Positions 44,212 through 52,869 of a DNA stretch of 64,000 nt are shown here, piece after piece (position 1 is the stretch's first letter; each line of letters begins with the position of its first letter). Source of the stretch: Nocardia sp. NBC_01503 (GTDB lineage: Bacteria; Actinomycetota; Actinomycetes; Mycobacteriales; Mycobacteriaceae); contig NZ_CP109596.1 in the NCBI RefSeq assembly GCF_036327755.1, positions 3,472,001 through 3,536,000 of the forward strand. The letters are read 5' to 3'. A program made the position numbers and the translations under genes. The notes below the pieces were generated by a model. The model had not been told where the DNA came from. It searched no databases and saw only the letters and a list, made by a program, of their open reading frames with translations.

Positions 44212-44907
44212 TCAGTGGAACACGACGGTGAGCGCCGTGCGCAGCGAGGCCGCGGCCACCGCGGTGGCGCGCCGGGAGTCCAGGGCCACCAGGACGATTC
44301 GATCGTCCTTGGCGCGGGTGCCGTCCGCGCCGGGGGCGAGGATGACGGCCGCGTCGGCGGCGAGTAGCCGGGCGGGTCGGCCACCGCCGCCGGACTCCTC
44401 GCCCGCGACCACGTCCACCCGGTCACCGGCGCGCAGGATATCGGCAACGGCATTGTCCGCCAGGCGAATCGGAACTATGCGGGCATCGGAGGAGTGTGCG
44501 GCGACGGCGGCCAGCCGGGGGCCGATGACGCGCAGTTCGGTGAGGATCTCGCCCGGGGCGACCGCGCCGGTGAGGGTGGCCCCGCGCAGTGCGCCGGGTT
44601 CGCGAATCGCGCCTTCGGGCAGTGCGGTGCTCTCGCGGGGTTCGATGCGCAGATCGTCCGCGGCGAGGATATGACCCGGTGGCAGTTCGCGAGTCGCGAC
44701 CAGCACCGCGGTATGCCGATCGGCGGGATCGCCGCGCACCGCGAGTATCGCTGCCAGGACCAGTAGGAGTGCGGCCGAAATACGCCGCAGCAGTACGCCA
44801 TCGGCCCAGTGCGGGCGCAGTTCGGTGAGTATCGAGTGGGAACCGCGGCCGAGATCGGCCTCTGGGCCGGTTGTGCGCGAACGGATCATGCCGGGCAGCC
44901 TAGGCAC
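44212..44907 (-). CDS. SAF-domain membrane protein (CpaB/RcpC-like)
   Basis: Up to 231 aa. A short cytoplasmic N-terminus and one membrane helix (RISAALLLVLAAILAV) precede a SAF domain (TAVLVATRELPPGHILAADDLRIEP, then GATLTGAVAPGEILTELRV), as in the Flp pilus assembly protein CpaB/RcpC. A second region follows (VPIRLADNAVADILRAGDRVDVV), the CpaB pattern. No pilus genes are visible nearby, so the role is uncertain. The start is GTG 44907 or ATG 44889. Confidence 0.8.
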   Translation of the reverse strand: MPRLPGMIRSRTTGPEADLGRGSHSILTELRPHWADGVLLRRISAALLLVLAAILAVRGDPADRHTAVLVATRELPPGHILAADDLRIEPRESTALPEGAIREPGALRGATLTGAVAPGEILTELRVIGPRLAAVAAHSSDARIVPIRLADNAVADILRAGDRVDVVAGEESGGGGRPARLLAADAAVILAPGADGTRAKDDRIVLVALDSRRATAVAAASLRTALTVVFH

Positions 44908-44978
44908 GGGCAGTGCTCAGCCGACCCCCGAAAGTGCTCGGAAAGGGTCGGCTGTGGATAACTCCGGGGCTGTGGATA

Positions 44979-45314
44979 TCAGGCGGCGGAGGTGCTGTTC
45001 GAGCTGCTCGCGGTGCTCGAGGAGGTACCCGTGCTCGGGGTCGAGGGTGCGCTCGGGGTGGTCGAGCCGGACCCGTTCGAGCCGGAGCCGCCGTCCGAGC
45101 TGGCGGCCGACTTGGCGGGCTCGCTGGAGGTGGAGCCGTTGCGGCTGTCGGTGCGGTAGAAGCCGCTGCCCTTGAAGACGATGCCGACCGAGTTGAAGAG
45201 CTTGCGCAGCTTTCCATTGCACCGATCGCACACGGTCAGTGCGTCATCGGAGAAGGACTGCACGATGTCGAACTTGTTGTCGCACTCGGTGCAGGCGTAC
45301 GAGTAAGTAGGCAT
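44979..45314 (-). CDS. ruc: FmdB-type zinc-ribbon protein, Ruc-like chaperone
   Basis: 111 aa. The N-terminal zinc ribbon has two CxxC knuckles (YACTECDNKF and TVCDRCNGKL), then an amphipathic linker VGIVFKGSGFYRTDSR and a long disordered Ser/Thr/Gly tail. It matches M. tuberculosis Rv0991c, reported as a redox-regulated chaperone (Ruc) that loses zinc and becomes active on oxidation (literature; transfer is inference). The place beside the 5-FTHF cyclo-ligase gene agrees with that genome. Confidence 0.85.
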   Translation of the reverse strand: MPTYSYACTECDNKFDIVQSFSDDALTVCDRCNGKLRKLFNSVGIVFKGSGFYRTDSRNGSTSSEPAKSAASSDGGSGSNGSGSTTPSAPSTPSTGTSSSTASSSNSTSAA

Positions 45315-45399
45315 CGGTGAAACCTCTCCACGGTATTCGTCGAGTTAGCACTCTACAGATGGCAGTGCCAACACTGCCAATCGGGTGGGAATTCCCGGG

Positions 45400-46011
45400 T
45401 CATTCGCCCAGCTCCAACAGTCCGCCGAACGGGGTCAGCGCCCATCCCATTCGATGGTCGTGCGACTCCGCCGGCAAATTGTCGACAACCTCATCGTCGC
45501 GCACCACCGCGACCAATCGGGCATCGGCGCGACTTGTGCCCAGACTGCGATCGTAATAACCCGCGCCGCGACCCAATCGAGTCCCGCGCCGATCCACCGC
45601 GAGCGCCGGAATGAGAATCACCTCGGCCAGTCCCAGCGCATCGGCGATCGGTTCGCCATCCGGTTCGCGCAGCCCGAATCGCCCGCGCCGCAAGCGCTCC
45701 GGCCCCCGGTATTCGGCCCACTCCAACGGACCCGGTTCCCCGGTCACCGGCAACAGCACCCGTGCACCCCGTGCCCGCAGTGCGTCGAGCATGGCGATCG
45801 ATCCGGGTTCACCGCCGACGGGGACGTACGCGCACACCCACATCGTCTCCGCCACGCCCGGCGCCGCGCCCCGGACGGGCGGGGCGGGGAAGCGCCAGGG
45901 CAGTACCCCGATCTGCCGGATGAGCGCGTCGGCTTCGTGCTCCCTGGTTTCCGGTGCCAGCGCTTTGCGCCGCGCCAGGATCTCCGCGCGCCACGCTGCT
46001 TTATCCCACAT
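45400..46011 (-). CDS. 5-formyltetrahydrofolate cyclo-ligase
   Basis: About 203 aa, converts 5-formyl-THF to 5,10-methenyl-THF with ATP. MWDKAAWRAEILARRKALAPE carries the N-terminal Lys/Arg helix; the substrate motif is GTRLGRGAGYYDRSL; VGGEPGSI and EVILIPALAVDRRGTRLG flank it. M. tuberculosis counterpart Rv0992c. The start MWDKAAW at 46011 is preferred; a GTG at 46020 is also possible. It is divergent from galU. Confidence 0.9.
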   Translation of the reverse strand: MWDKAAWRAEILARRKALAPETREHEADALIRQIGVLPWRFPAPPVRGAAPGVAETMWVCAYVPVGGEPGSIAMLDALRARGARVLLPVTGEPGPLEWAEYRGPERLRRGRFGLREPDGEPIADALGLAEVILIPALAVDRRGTRLGRGAGYYDRSLGTSRADARLVAVVRDDEVVDNLPAESHDHRMGWALTPFGGLLELGE

Positions 46012-46266
46012 GCCGGTCACTCGCCCACGATATGCGCCGCCGTACTCGTGCCCCGCACACCGGTGTGGCATGCGGCACTGTTCGCGGCGGCGGGCGTGGG
46101 TATGAAGTGGTGGAAGGGGCGTACGGATGCCTTACCGGTATGGCATCCGGTGGGCGCGCTCCGGCGTTCGGTGCGCTCGGCGCGGTCCGGACGCTTAGGC
46201 TCTCGGGGATGTCGGGGCGGTGATGAGGCCGCGCCGGCGCACCGGACGGATGGATAGGGTGAGTTC

Positions 46267-47220
46267 ATGACAGCTAATGGCGGCGGAGCCGAGTCGTGCT
46301 TCCGCACCGCGGTGGTGCCCGCGGCGGGGCTCGGCACGAGGTTCCTGCCCGCGACCAAGACGGTGCCCAAGGAGCTGCTGCCGGTGGTCGACACCCCGGG
46401 CATCGAATTGGTCGCCGCCGAGGCGGCGGATTCCGGCGCCAGTCGGCTGGTGATCGTGACCTCGCCCGGAAAAGACGGCGTGGTAGCGCATTTCGTCGAG
46501 GATCTGGTGCTGGAGAGCACCCTCGAGGAGCGCGGTAAGCATCATCTGCTGGCCAAGGTGCGCAAGGCCCCGGCACTGCTCGATGTCACCTCGGTGGTGC
46601 AGGAGGAGCCGCTCGGCCTGGGACATGCGGTGGCACAGGCGGAATCGGTGCTCGACGATGACGAGGACGCCATCGCGGTACTGCTCCCCGATGATCTGGT
46701 GCTGCCCAGCGGCGTGCTCTGCGCCATGGCGCGGGTGCGCGAGACCTACGGCGGTTCGGTGCTCTGCGCCATCGATGTGCCCGTGGAAGAGGTCAGCGCG
46801 TACGGCGTCTTCGATGTGGAGCCGCTGCCCGGTGCCAGCGCGGATGTGCTCAAAGTGAATGGCATGGTGGAGAAGCCGCCGCGGGATCAGGCCCCCTCCA
46901 CTTTCGCGGCCGCGGGCCGATATCTGTTGGACCGCGACATCTTCGACGCGCTGCGCCGGATCACCCCGGGCGCGGGTGGCGAGTTGCAGTTGACCGATGC
47001 CATCGCGCTGCTCATCTCCGAGGGTCATCCCGTTCACGTTGTGGTGCACCGTGGGTCGCGACACGATCTGGGCAACCCGGGCGGCTATCTTCGTGCTGCG
47101 GTCGATTTCGCTTTGGAACGTGAGGAATACGGTCCCGCGCTGCGCGAGTGGCTCGAGCAGCGTCTCGGACCGGGCTGGCTGGGTGATCGCACCGAGCCGC
47201 AGCTCACCTCGCGCGAGTGA
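46267..47220 (+). CDS. galU: UTP-glucose-1-phosphate uridylyltransferase
   Basis: 317 aa, makes UDP-glucose for cell-wall arabinogalactan, trehalose and glycogen-related pathways. Nucleotide-binding signature VVPAAGLGTRFLPATKTVPKELLPVVDTPGIE, then LGLGHAVAQAE, VLLPDDLVLPS, MVEKPP (Glu-Lys-Pro) and GRYLLDRDIFDALRRI. M. tuberculosis counterpart Rv0993. It is followed after 52 nt by glp in the conserved galU-moeA-rimJ order. Confidence 0.95.
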   Translation: MTANGGGAESCFRTAVVPAAGLGTRFLPATKTVPKELLPVVDTPGIELVAAEAADSGASRLVIVTSPGKDGVVAHFVEDLVLESTLEERGKHHLLAKVRKAPALLDVTSVVQEEPLGLGHAVAQAESVLDDDEDAIAVLLPDDLVLPSGVLCAMARVRETYGGSVLCAIDVPVEEVSAYGVFDVEPLPGASADVLKVNGMVEKPPRDQAPSTFAAAGRYLLDRDIFDALRRITPGAGGELQLTDAIALLISEGHPVHVVVHRGSRHDLGNPGGYLRAAVDFALEREEYGPALREWLEQRLGPGWLGDRTEPQLTSRE

Positions 47221-47272
47221 GAAAATGCCGCTGACGGGGTGTGGCTAGTGCGCGAGACCAGGGAAGGGCGGC

Positions 47273-48532
47273 ATGCGCTCGGTTGAGGATCAGCAGATCA
47301 AGGTGACCGCGGCGGCTGTCGCGCCGCGGCCCGTTCGGGTCGCCATCTCCGAGGCCCAGGGACTGCTGTGCGCCGAGGATGTCGTCACCGAGCGGCCGCT
47401 GCCGGGCTTCGATCAGGCCGCTATCGACGGTTATGCCGTGCGCAGTGTGGATGTCTCCGGTGCGGGCGCGGATATTCGCGGTGAGGACGGCGAACCCGTC
47501 GAGCTGTCACTGCCGGTGGTGGGTGAGGTGGCGGCCGGTTCCCGGCAGCCGATTCGCCTGCAACCGCGTCAGACCGTGCGGGTGGATACCGGCGCACCGC
47601 TGCCGACCCTCGCGGATGCCGTTCTGCCGCTTGACTTCACCGATGGCGGCCGGGCCCGGGTGAAGGTGTACGAGCCGGTGCGCTCGGGCGATTACGTCCG
47701 CCGCATCGGCGATGATGTGCAGCCGGGCGATCTGGCCGTGCGCGCCGGGACGATCATCGGTCCCGCGCAGGTGGGTCTGCTGGCGGCGGTGGGCCGGGAC
47801 AAGGTGCTGGTGCATCCGCGCCCCCGGCTGTCGGTGCTCTCGGTCGGCGGCGAACTGGTCGATATCGATCGCACCCCCGGGCCGGGTCAGGTCTACGACG
47901 TGAACTCGTACGCGCTGGCGGCCGCCGCACGCGATGCGGGCGCGGACGTGAACCGGGTCGGCATTGTCAGCGCCGATCCCAAACGCCTGCGAGATGTGGT
48001 GGAGGGCCAGCTGGTTCGCTCCGAGGTCGTGGTGATCGCGGGCGCGGTGGGCGGCTGGGCCTCGGAACAGATCCGCGAGGCCCTCGAGGGTCTCGGCGAG
48101 TTGGAGATCACCCGGGTCGCCATGCATCCGGGTTCGGTGCAGGGTTTCGGCCTGCTCGGCCGCGATGAGGTGCCGACCTTCCTGCTGCCGTCGAATCCGG
48201 TTGGCGCGCTGGTGGTTTTCGAGGTGATGGTGCGGCCGCTGATCCGAATCGCCCTGGGCCGCCGCCATCCCATGCGGCGGGTGGTGCGGGCGCGCACGAT
48301 TCTGCCGATCGCCTCCATTCCGGGGCGGCGGGGTTATCTGCGCGCGCAGCTCATGCGTGATGAGCAGACCGGTGACTACCTGGTGCAGCCGTTGGGCGGG
48401 CCGAATGGCGCGTCCTCACATCTGCTGGCCACCATGGCCGAGGCGAACAGCCTGATTGTGATCGATCCGGATGTCACCGAGGTTCGTACCGGTGACGAGG
48501 TTCGGGTCGCCTTCCTCGCACAGCGAGGGTGA
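47273..48532 (+). CDS. glp: MoeA-like gephyrin domain protein, probable Glp (division)
   Basis: 419 aa MoeA-family protein (Rv0994/moeA1 position). N-terminal MoeA part (ERPLPGFDQAAIDGYAVRSVDV, VRVDTGAPLPTLADAVLPLDF) and C-terminal gephyrin domain (SVGGELVDIDRTPGPGQVYDVNSYAL, FLLPSNPVGALVVFEV). The catalytic motif of true MoeA (SGGVSxGDxD) reads AGAVGGWASEQ, so the acidic catalytic residue appears lost. In corynebacteria a MoeA-like protein in this locus, Glp, binds FtsZ and the membrane receptor GlpR (literature). The candidate GlpR gene lies downstream, at 49419. I infer Glp rather than a working MoeA. Confidence 0.8.
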   Translation: MRSVEDQQIKVTAAAVAPRPVRVAISEAQGLLCAEDVVTERPLPGFDQAAIDGYAVRSVDVSGAGADIRGEDGEPVELSLPVVGEVAAGSRQPIRLQPRQTVRVDTGAPLPTLADAVLPLDFTDGGRARVKVYEPVRSGDYVRRIGDDVQPGDLAVRAGTIIGPAQVGLLAAVGRDKVLVHPRPRLSVLSVGGELVDIDRTPGPGQVYDVNSYALAAAARDAGADVNRVGIVSADPKRLRDVVEGQLVRSEVVVIAGAVGGWASEQIREALEGLGELEITRVAMHPGSVQGFGLLGRDEVPTFLLPSNPVGALVVFEVMVRPLIRIALGRRHPMRRVVRARTILPIASIPGRRGYLRAQLMRDEQTGDYLVQPLGGPNGASSHLLATMAEANSLIVIDPDVTEVRTGDEVRVAFLAQRG

Positions 48533-48542
48533 GGCGTTGGAC

Positions 48543-49193
48543 ATGAACGTCTTCCGGGTCGCCCAGCATCCGGGCTGGCCCGCGCATCTGGGGCCGGTGC
48601 GAGTGGCGGCCGGACAGGTTACGTTGCGGCCCATCCGGTTACGCGACGCGTCGGCGTGGAGTCGGATCCGCACCCGCGATCGGGAGAATCTGGAGAAGTG
48701 GGAGCCGACCGGGCGGGGTTCCTGGGAGGCGCGCAATCACGCCGGGAATTGGCCGTCGCTGTGGTCCTCGCTGAAGGCCGAAGCCCGTCGGGGCGCGATG
48801 ATTCCGCTGGTGATCGAGGTCGACGGCGCGTTCAGCGGGCAGATCACCATCGGCAATATCGTGCGCGGGGCACTGCGTTCGGCGTGGATCGGTTACTGGG
48901 TCTCCAAGGAGGTCGGCGGTCAGGGGGTGGCGACCGCGGCGCTGGCGCTGGGCCTGGATCACTGCTTCGGCGAGGTGGGATTGCATCGGGTGGAGGCCAC
49001 GGTGCGGCCGGAGAATCTCGCCAGTCAAGCGGTGCTGCGCAATGTCGGTTTCCGGGAGGAGGGGCTGCTGCGGCGCTATCTGGATGTGGACGGCGCGTGG
49101 CGTGATCATCTGCTGGTGGGTATGACGGTCGAGGAGGTCTCGGGGACCGTGGTGGACAAGCTGATTCGCTCGGGACGCGCCGCGCGGGCCTGA
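48543..49193 (+). CDS. rimJ: RimJ-type GNAT N-acetyltransferase
   Basis: 216 aa GNAT family. VTLRPIRLRDASAWSRIRTRDRENLEKWEPT starts the fold; the acetyl-CoA site is seen at SKEVGGQGVATAALALGLDHCF, then LHRVEATVRPENLASQAVLRNVGFREEGLLRRYLDVDGAWRDHLL. RimJ acetylates the N-terminus of S5; for actinobacterial homologues the target is not established. It starts 10 nt after glp, within the galU-glp-rimJ operon (M. tuberculosis Rv0995). Confidence 0.88.
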   Translation: MNVFRVAQHPGWPAHLGPVRVAAGQVTLRPIRLRDASAWSRIRTRDRENLEKWEPTGRGSWEARNHAGNWPSLWSSLKAEARRGAMIPLVIEVDGAFSGQITIGNIVRGALRSAWIGYWVSKEVGGQGVATAALALGLDHCFGEVGLHRVEATVRPENLASQAVLRNVGFREEGLLRRYLDVDGAWRDHLLVGMTVEEVSGTVVDKLIRSGRAARA

Positions 49194-49418
49194 AATACGG
49201 CGCGCCGCACCGACTGACCATGACATCCATCCCGGTCTTAACTTGTGTGACTACTGTGGCAGGTGTTGACGGCGCGCCTGCGGGCTATTCCTGAGACACG
49301 GAACTAGCCTACGGACGTCGGTGGTGCGTCCTCGTACGACCGGTAGGTGCTGTGGTGCACGTCGTAGGACGGTGTACGAAGGGATGCGAGCCAGGCGGGG
49401 ACGGAGGTGTTGAGCGCG

Positions 49419-50513
49419 ATGCCGAATTCGATCTTGTGGATCGGACTGGTCGTGCTCTGGGTCTTCGTGCTGTTCCCCATGCTCGCGGGTCGTCACCCCC
49501 GCATTCGCCAGCACACCGATGCCGCCCTGAACACCCGGGTGTTGCATCGCGGGGATATCGAGCGACGCACCAGAAAAGGTCCGGCCACCGGACACGACAC
49601 CGACCCGGACTACGTGCCGGTTCGCAGGAAGCACCACCACGATGATCCGGAGGATCGGATGACCAGATCGGACGACAGCGCTCGAGCTGAATCGGACGAC
49701 GAGGATTTCGACACCGACCGCGAACGCGATACGGAGAGCGCGGATTCCGCGCGGGGGGAAGCGGCGGTAGCCGAGCAGGTCGCGGCCGAGCAGGTGGACG
49801 GCGACGAGGCGGTGGACGAGGCACAGGTGGAGGCCGAGACCGTCGCGAGTGAATCCGAGTCCGGGACAGTGGAATCCGAGATCGACGAGCATACCGAGCA
49901 CCAGACCGCCGATGCGCCGGACGCCGATGAGCCATCGATCCGCAACTGCTCGCGCGGCGACGCGCCACAGCGCACCCGGGTACCGGCGCTGCGCGATGAG
50001 GACGAATCCGATATGGACGACCCGGATTTCGTGCCCTCCCGGCGCGGTCGCGGTGGCTACGACCCCGAAGCCGATGCCATCGCGCGGGCAGCCCGCTACA
50101 CCTTCCGGCAGCGCGCCGTACTCGGCCTGGTACTCGGCACATTGATCTTCGCCGGTGGCGCACTGGCGATTTCGGCCGCCATGTGGTGGCTGGCCGCCCT
50201 CTCGGGAACGGCGCTGGTCGGCTATCTGGCCTACCTACGCCGTCAGGTGCAGTTGGAGGAGGATATCCGCCGCCGCCGCACCGCCCGGCTCTCCCGATCG
50301 CGCCGCGAGGAGGCGGAGGCGGCCGCGGCTGCCGAGCCCGAGCAGACCCGCCCGGATCGCGAGGAGACCCGCACCCAGCTGCGCCGTGCGGTACTCGTCG
50401 AACCCGATGACGAGGACCCGCACTTCGAACATCTCGAATTGTTCGATGCCGCGACCGCCCGCGCCGCCCGGGAACGGGCCGCCGGACGGGTTCGCCACGC
50501 GGTGGGCGAATAG
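49419..50513 (+). CDS. glpR: Membrane protein GlpR/SepX-like (Rv0996-like)
   Basis: About 364 aa. One N-terminal membrane helix (MPNSILWIGLVVLWVFVLFPMLAG) is followed by a long, very acidic disordered region, a second hydrophobic pair (AVLGLVLGTLIFAGGALAISAAMWWLAALSGTALVGYLAYL) and a charged C-terminus (RRRTARLSRSRREEAEAAAA). This layout matches M. tuberculosis Rv0996, the corynebacterial Glp receptor GlpR and Streptomyces SepX (division functions from the literature). GGAGG lies 11 nt before the ATG at 49419. A GTG at 49407 is possible. Confidence 0.82.
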   Translation: MPNSILWIGLVVLWVFVLFPMLAGRHPRIRQHTDAALNTRVLHRGDIERRTRKGPATGHDTDPDYVPVRRKHHHDDPEDRMTRSDDSARAESDDEDFDTDRERDTESADSARGEAAVAEQVAAEQVDGDEAVDEAQVEAETVASESESGTVESEIDEHTEHQTADAPDADEPSIRNCSRGDAPQRTRVPALRDEDESDMDDPDFVPSRRGRGGYDPEADAIARAARYTFRQRAVLGLVLGTLIFAGGALAISAAMWWLAALSGTALVGYLAYLRRQVQLEEDIRRRRTARLSRSRREEAEAAAAAEPEQTRPDREETRTQLRRAVLVEPDDEDPHFEHLELFDAATARAARERAAGRVRHAVGE

Positions 50514-50579
50514 CAGGCACTGAAAGTTCGATGGGTGCACGGCAATAAGCCGTGCACCCATTTTCGTATGTGATCGCCG

Positions 50580-50740
50580 CCCCGTAATCCCGGCGACCTC
50601 CTTCGTGATCCCGGGCCTAGCTCCTCCGTAATCTCGGGGGCCTCTCCTCTTCGTCACCCCGGTAGCTTTGGCCGGGATCCACACCGCTCGGGTTGCCACG
50701 AGTCCGGCGGGTCCCGGCCAAAAGCGCGCCGGGATGACGG
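50580..50740. repeat. Interspersed repeat family B, copies 2 and 3 in inverted pair, plus degenerate units
   Basis: GTCACCCCGG at 50653 and GGCCGGGATCCACACCG ending at 50686 match copies at 10881 and 60206. An inverted mate (GTCCCGGCCAAAAGCGCGCC at 50711 to GATGACGG at 50740) faces it 25 bp away. Upstream, 50580-50650 holds three degenerate CGTaATCCCGG-CTCCT units. All of it lies between convergent glpR and the ParB-like gene. Confidence 0.75.
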
Positions 50741-50746
50741 GGCGTC

Positions 50747-51844
50747 CTATACCGGGATCTGCTGTTCGATGAGTTCGGCGAGGGTGCGGAGTTTGGCCGC
50801 GAATTCCCGTGCGGCCACGGGATCTTCGGTGGAGCCCTTGACGACTTTGGAAGTCAGTGCGGCGAGCCGGGATTCGGCGGTGCTGAATACATCGGGTGTG
50901 TGCGGGGTGTCCTCGGCGAGGTCGCCGCGCATCCAGGACTGCAGGCGCTGCACCACTTCGCTTCGGTCGTAGTTGTGCGGCAGCACGGCGACGGCTTCTC
51001 GAAGTTTGCCCGCGGTGACCTTCACATCGGCGGCGAGTGTTGTGTATACAGTGAACGCCGCGTCTTCACCGTGCGCCGCGACAATAGGCAGCAGTTCGCG
51101 AATCTGCCCCTCGTTGATGGACGGAGCCACCGGATGCAGCCGGGCCGCGAGCGGCCAGGCGCGAATCAGCTTGTGCGCGTACGAGCGCTGCATATCCCAG
51201 CGCTTCTCCACATAATCGTCGAAGGTGGCGTGACCGGCGCGGTAGAGACGACCGTCCCGCACGATCTGCAGGGCGCGCCCGGCCACCCAGAACGCGACTC
51301 GCAGTGCGTCGATGGATGATTCGCAGAGATCGAGCTGTTCGAGCTCGCTGGCGTTCAGCGGTCCGTCGCCCGCGGCGGGCAGCGGCATGGTGAGCACACT
51401 CGGCGAGGCCGTGGCCGCGCCCCGCAGCGTGGTGCCCACACTGCGCAACGCCGGATCGATACCCCGCACCCGCGCCTCGGCGGCCTTCCCCTTGGGCGGC
51501 ACCGGCTTTGCGATCGGTGCTGCCGAATCCCCGTCGCCCCGAGCTGCTTCGCCGTCGGCCGGTCCGGGAGCCGGGACCGTTGGCGCGTCGCCCGGAGAGC
51601 TCGGTGTGATGAACATGGCTGCGGGGGATTCGGCCGTCATGGCGGGCGGCAGCACCATCGCCGCCTTCGCGGCTGCCTTCGTCGGAGGTGTTGTGGCCGC
51701 CCCGGGAGTAACTGCCGTGCTGTGCCATTCGGCATCCCGGAGCGGCGAGACGGGCGGGGTGTGCTCCGCCTCGTCGGCGAGCGGGTTGCGAGTCGGGGCG
51801 GGGTGGCTGCCGCCGATGGAGCTCTTACGTCGTTGCGGGGGCAT
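50747..51844 (-). CDS. ParB-like/plasmid-type DNA-binding protein
   Basis: About 365 aa. A disordered Ala/Pro-rich N-terminal half is followed by a helical domain with LDLCESSIDALRVAFWVAGRALQIVRDGRLYRAGHATFDDYVEKRWDMQRSYAHKLIRAW and INEGQIRELLPIVAAH, a pattern seen in proteins paired with ParA on actinobacterial plasmids and integrative elements. The KRW...SYAHKLIRAW part resembles an HTH. No ParB CTPase motif (GERR) is seen. The ATG at 51844 shares one base with the stop of the ParA gene, so the two are coupled. C-terminus: helical (AAKLRTLAELIEQQIPV). Confidence 0.72.
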   Translation of the reverse strand: MPPQRRKSSIGGSHPAPTRNPLADEAEHTPPVSPLRDAEWHSTAVTPGAATTPPTKAAAKAAMVLPPAMTAESPAAMFITPSSPGDAPTVPAPGPADGEAARGDGDSAAPIAKPVPPKGKAAEARVRGIDPALRSVGTTLRGAATASPSVLTMPLPAAGDGPLNASELEQLDLCESSIDALRVAFWVAGRALQIVRDGRLYRAGHATFDDYVEKRWDMQRSYAHKLIRAWPLAARLHPVAPSINEGQIRELLPIVAAHGEDAAFTVYTTLAADVKVTAGKLREAVAVLPHNYDRSEVVQRLQSWMRGDLAEDTPHTPDVFSTAESRLAALTSKVVKGSTEDPVAAREFAAKLRTLAELIEQQIPV

Positions 51845-52587
51845 CAGGCCGGTACCTCCAGTGCTTCGGGGTTGGTGAGGGATTCGAGGTACGGGCGCAG
51901 GAGTTCCTCGCCGACCTGGTGGTACTCGCCGAGATCCGCGATGGGGTTCTCCGCACCGTCGCCGACCTCGCCGTCGGCGGCTTCGCGGTACCACTTCCAG
52001 GCGCTCACATAGGATTCGAATACGTCGTATCCGGCGTCTTCGAGATTGCCGCGCTGCGAACGGTATTCGGTGGAGACATTGACCCCGTTCTTCATGGTGA
52101 CGGGGACCTTGGTCATGAGGACGCGCACGCGTATCTGTTTGGCGCTCTCGGTGGCGGCCTCCTCGGCGGCGCGGTAGGTACTGGGGACGCGCTTCACCTC
52201 CGAGGGGCTGACGCTGGTCACCAGGATCAATTCGTCGCTCTCGGGGACGGCGGCCTTGAAGATGTCGGCGGATTCGCCACCGGCGTCGACAATGATCACC
52301 TCGTATTTCCCGGCATTGTCGGTAATGCAGTCATTGACGTGCCGTGAGGGGAATGCGATGAGTTCGAAGGGGACCTCGATGTTCTCCTTGCGCAGTCGCC
52401 GGTACCAGGAGTATCCGGTCTGGCTCAGCGGGTCGGCGTCGATGACGAGTACCCGGAGTCGATGCACGGTGGCGAAGTAGGCGGCGAGGAAGAAGGCCGA
52501 CGTCGTCTTGCCCACGCCGCCTTTCAAATTCCCCAGGGTGACCACCAAAGGTTCGGGAAGTTCGGGTAGCGCAATGGAATCGGTCAT
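51844..52587 (-). CDS. ParA-family ATPase
   Basis: 247 aa with the deviant Walker A KGGVGKTTSAFFLAAYFA, Walker A' VIDADPLSQTGYSWYRRL and Walker B VIIVDAGGES. In partition systems ParA forms ATP-dependent gradients on the nucleoid. It is encoded with a ParB-like protein and neither is near an origin or gyrase gene, so this is not the main chromosomal par locus. It may be left from a plasmid or integrative element. A 16-bp perfect palindrome lies in front of it (52671-52686). Confidence 0.88.
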   Translation of the reverse strand: MTDSIALPELPEPLVVTLGNLKGGVGKTTSAFFLAAYFATVHRLRVLVIDADPLSQTGYSWYRRLRKENIEVPFELIAFPSRHVNDCITDNAGKYEVIIVDAGGESADIFKAAVPESDELILVTSVSPSEVKRVPSTYRAAEEAATESAKQIRVRVLMTKVPVTMKNGVNVSTEYRSQRGNLEDAGYDVFESYVSAWKWYREAADGEVGDGAENPIADLGEYHQVGEELLRPYLESLTNPEALEVPA

Positions 52588-52642
52588 GGAGAATCCTCCG
52601 TCTCATGGGGAGGGAACGTGTTCTCGACCAGTCAAACACGGG

Positions 52643-52686
52643 CAATTGGACGGGTCGCGGATTGCGGTGCGTGTCCAATTGGACAC
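52643..52686. promoter_or_regulatory. Perfect palindrome plus half-site upstream of parA-like gene
   Basis: GTGTCCAATTGGACAC (52671-52686) is a perfect 16-bp palindrome. CAATTGGAC recurs at 52643, 33 bp (about three helical turns) away, in the same orientation as the right half. It could be an operator or partition site for the ParA/ParB-like pair. It does not match the canonical parS (TGTTTCACGTGAAACA). The rest of the gap up to 52869 shows no other clear element. Confidence 0.55.
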
Positions 52687-52869
52687 AGTCTCCGGGGTGA
52701 AAAAACCCGTCGATGTTTACGAATCCGTTATGAATAACACGCGTGTCATTCCGTATGCCCTCTGCCGAACGGGCGTTCTATGCAATGTGGAACTGCCGCA
52801 GTACCGAGATATTCGAGTGTGATGACGGAAACCGGATAGCTGAACGCTTGATGGAAGGACCGACGCACC

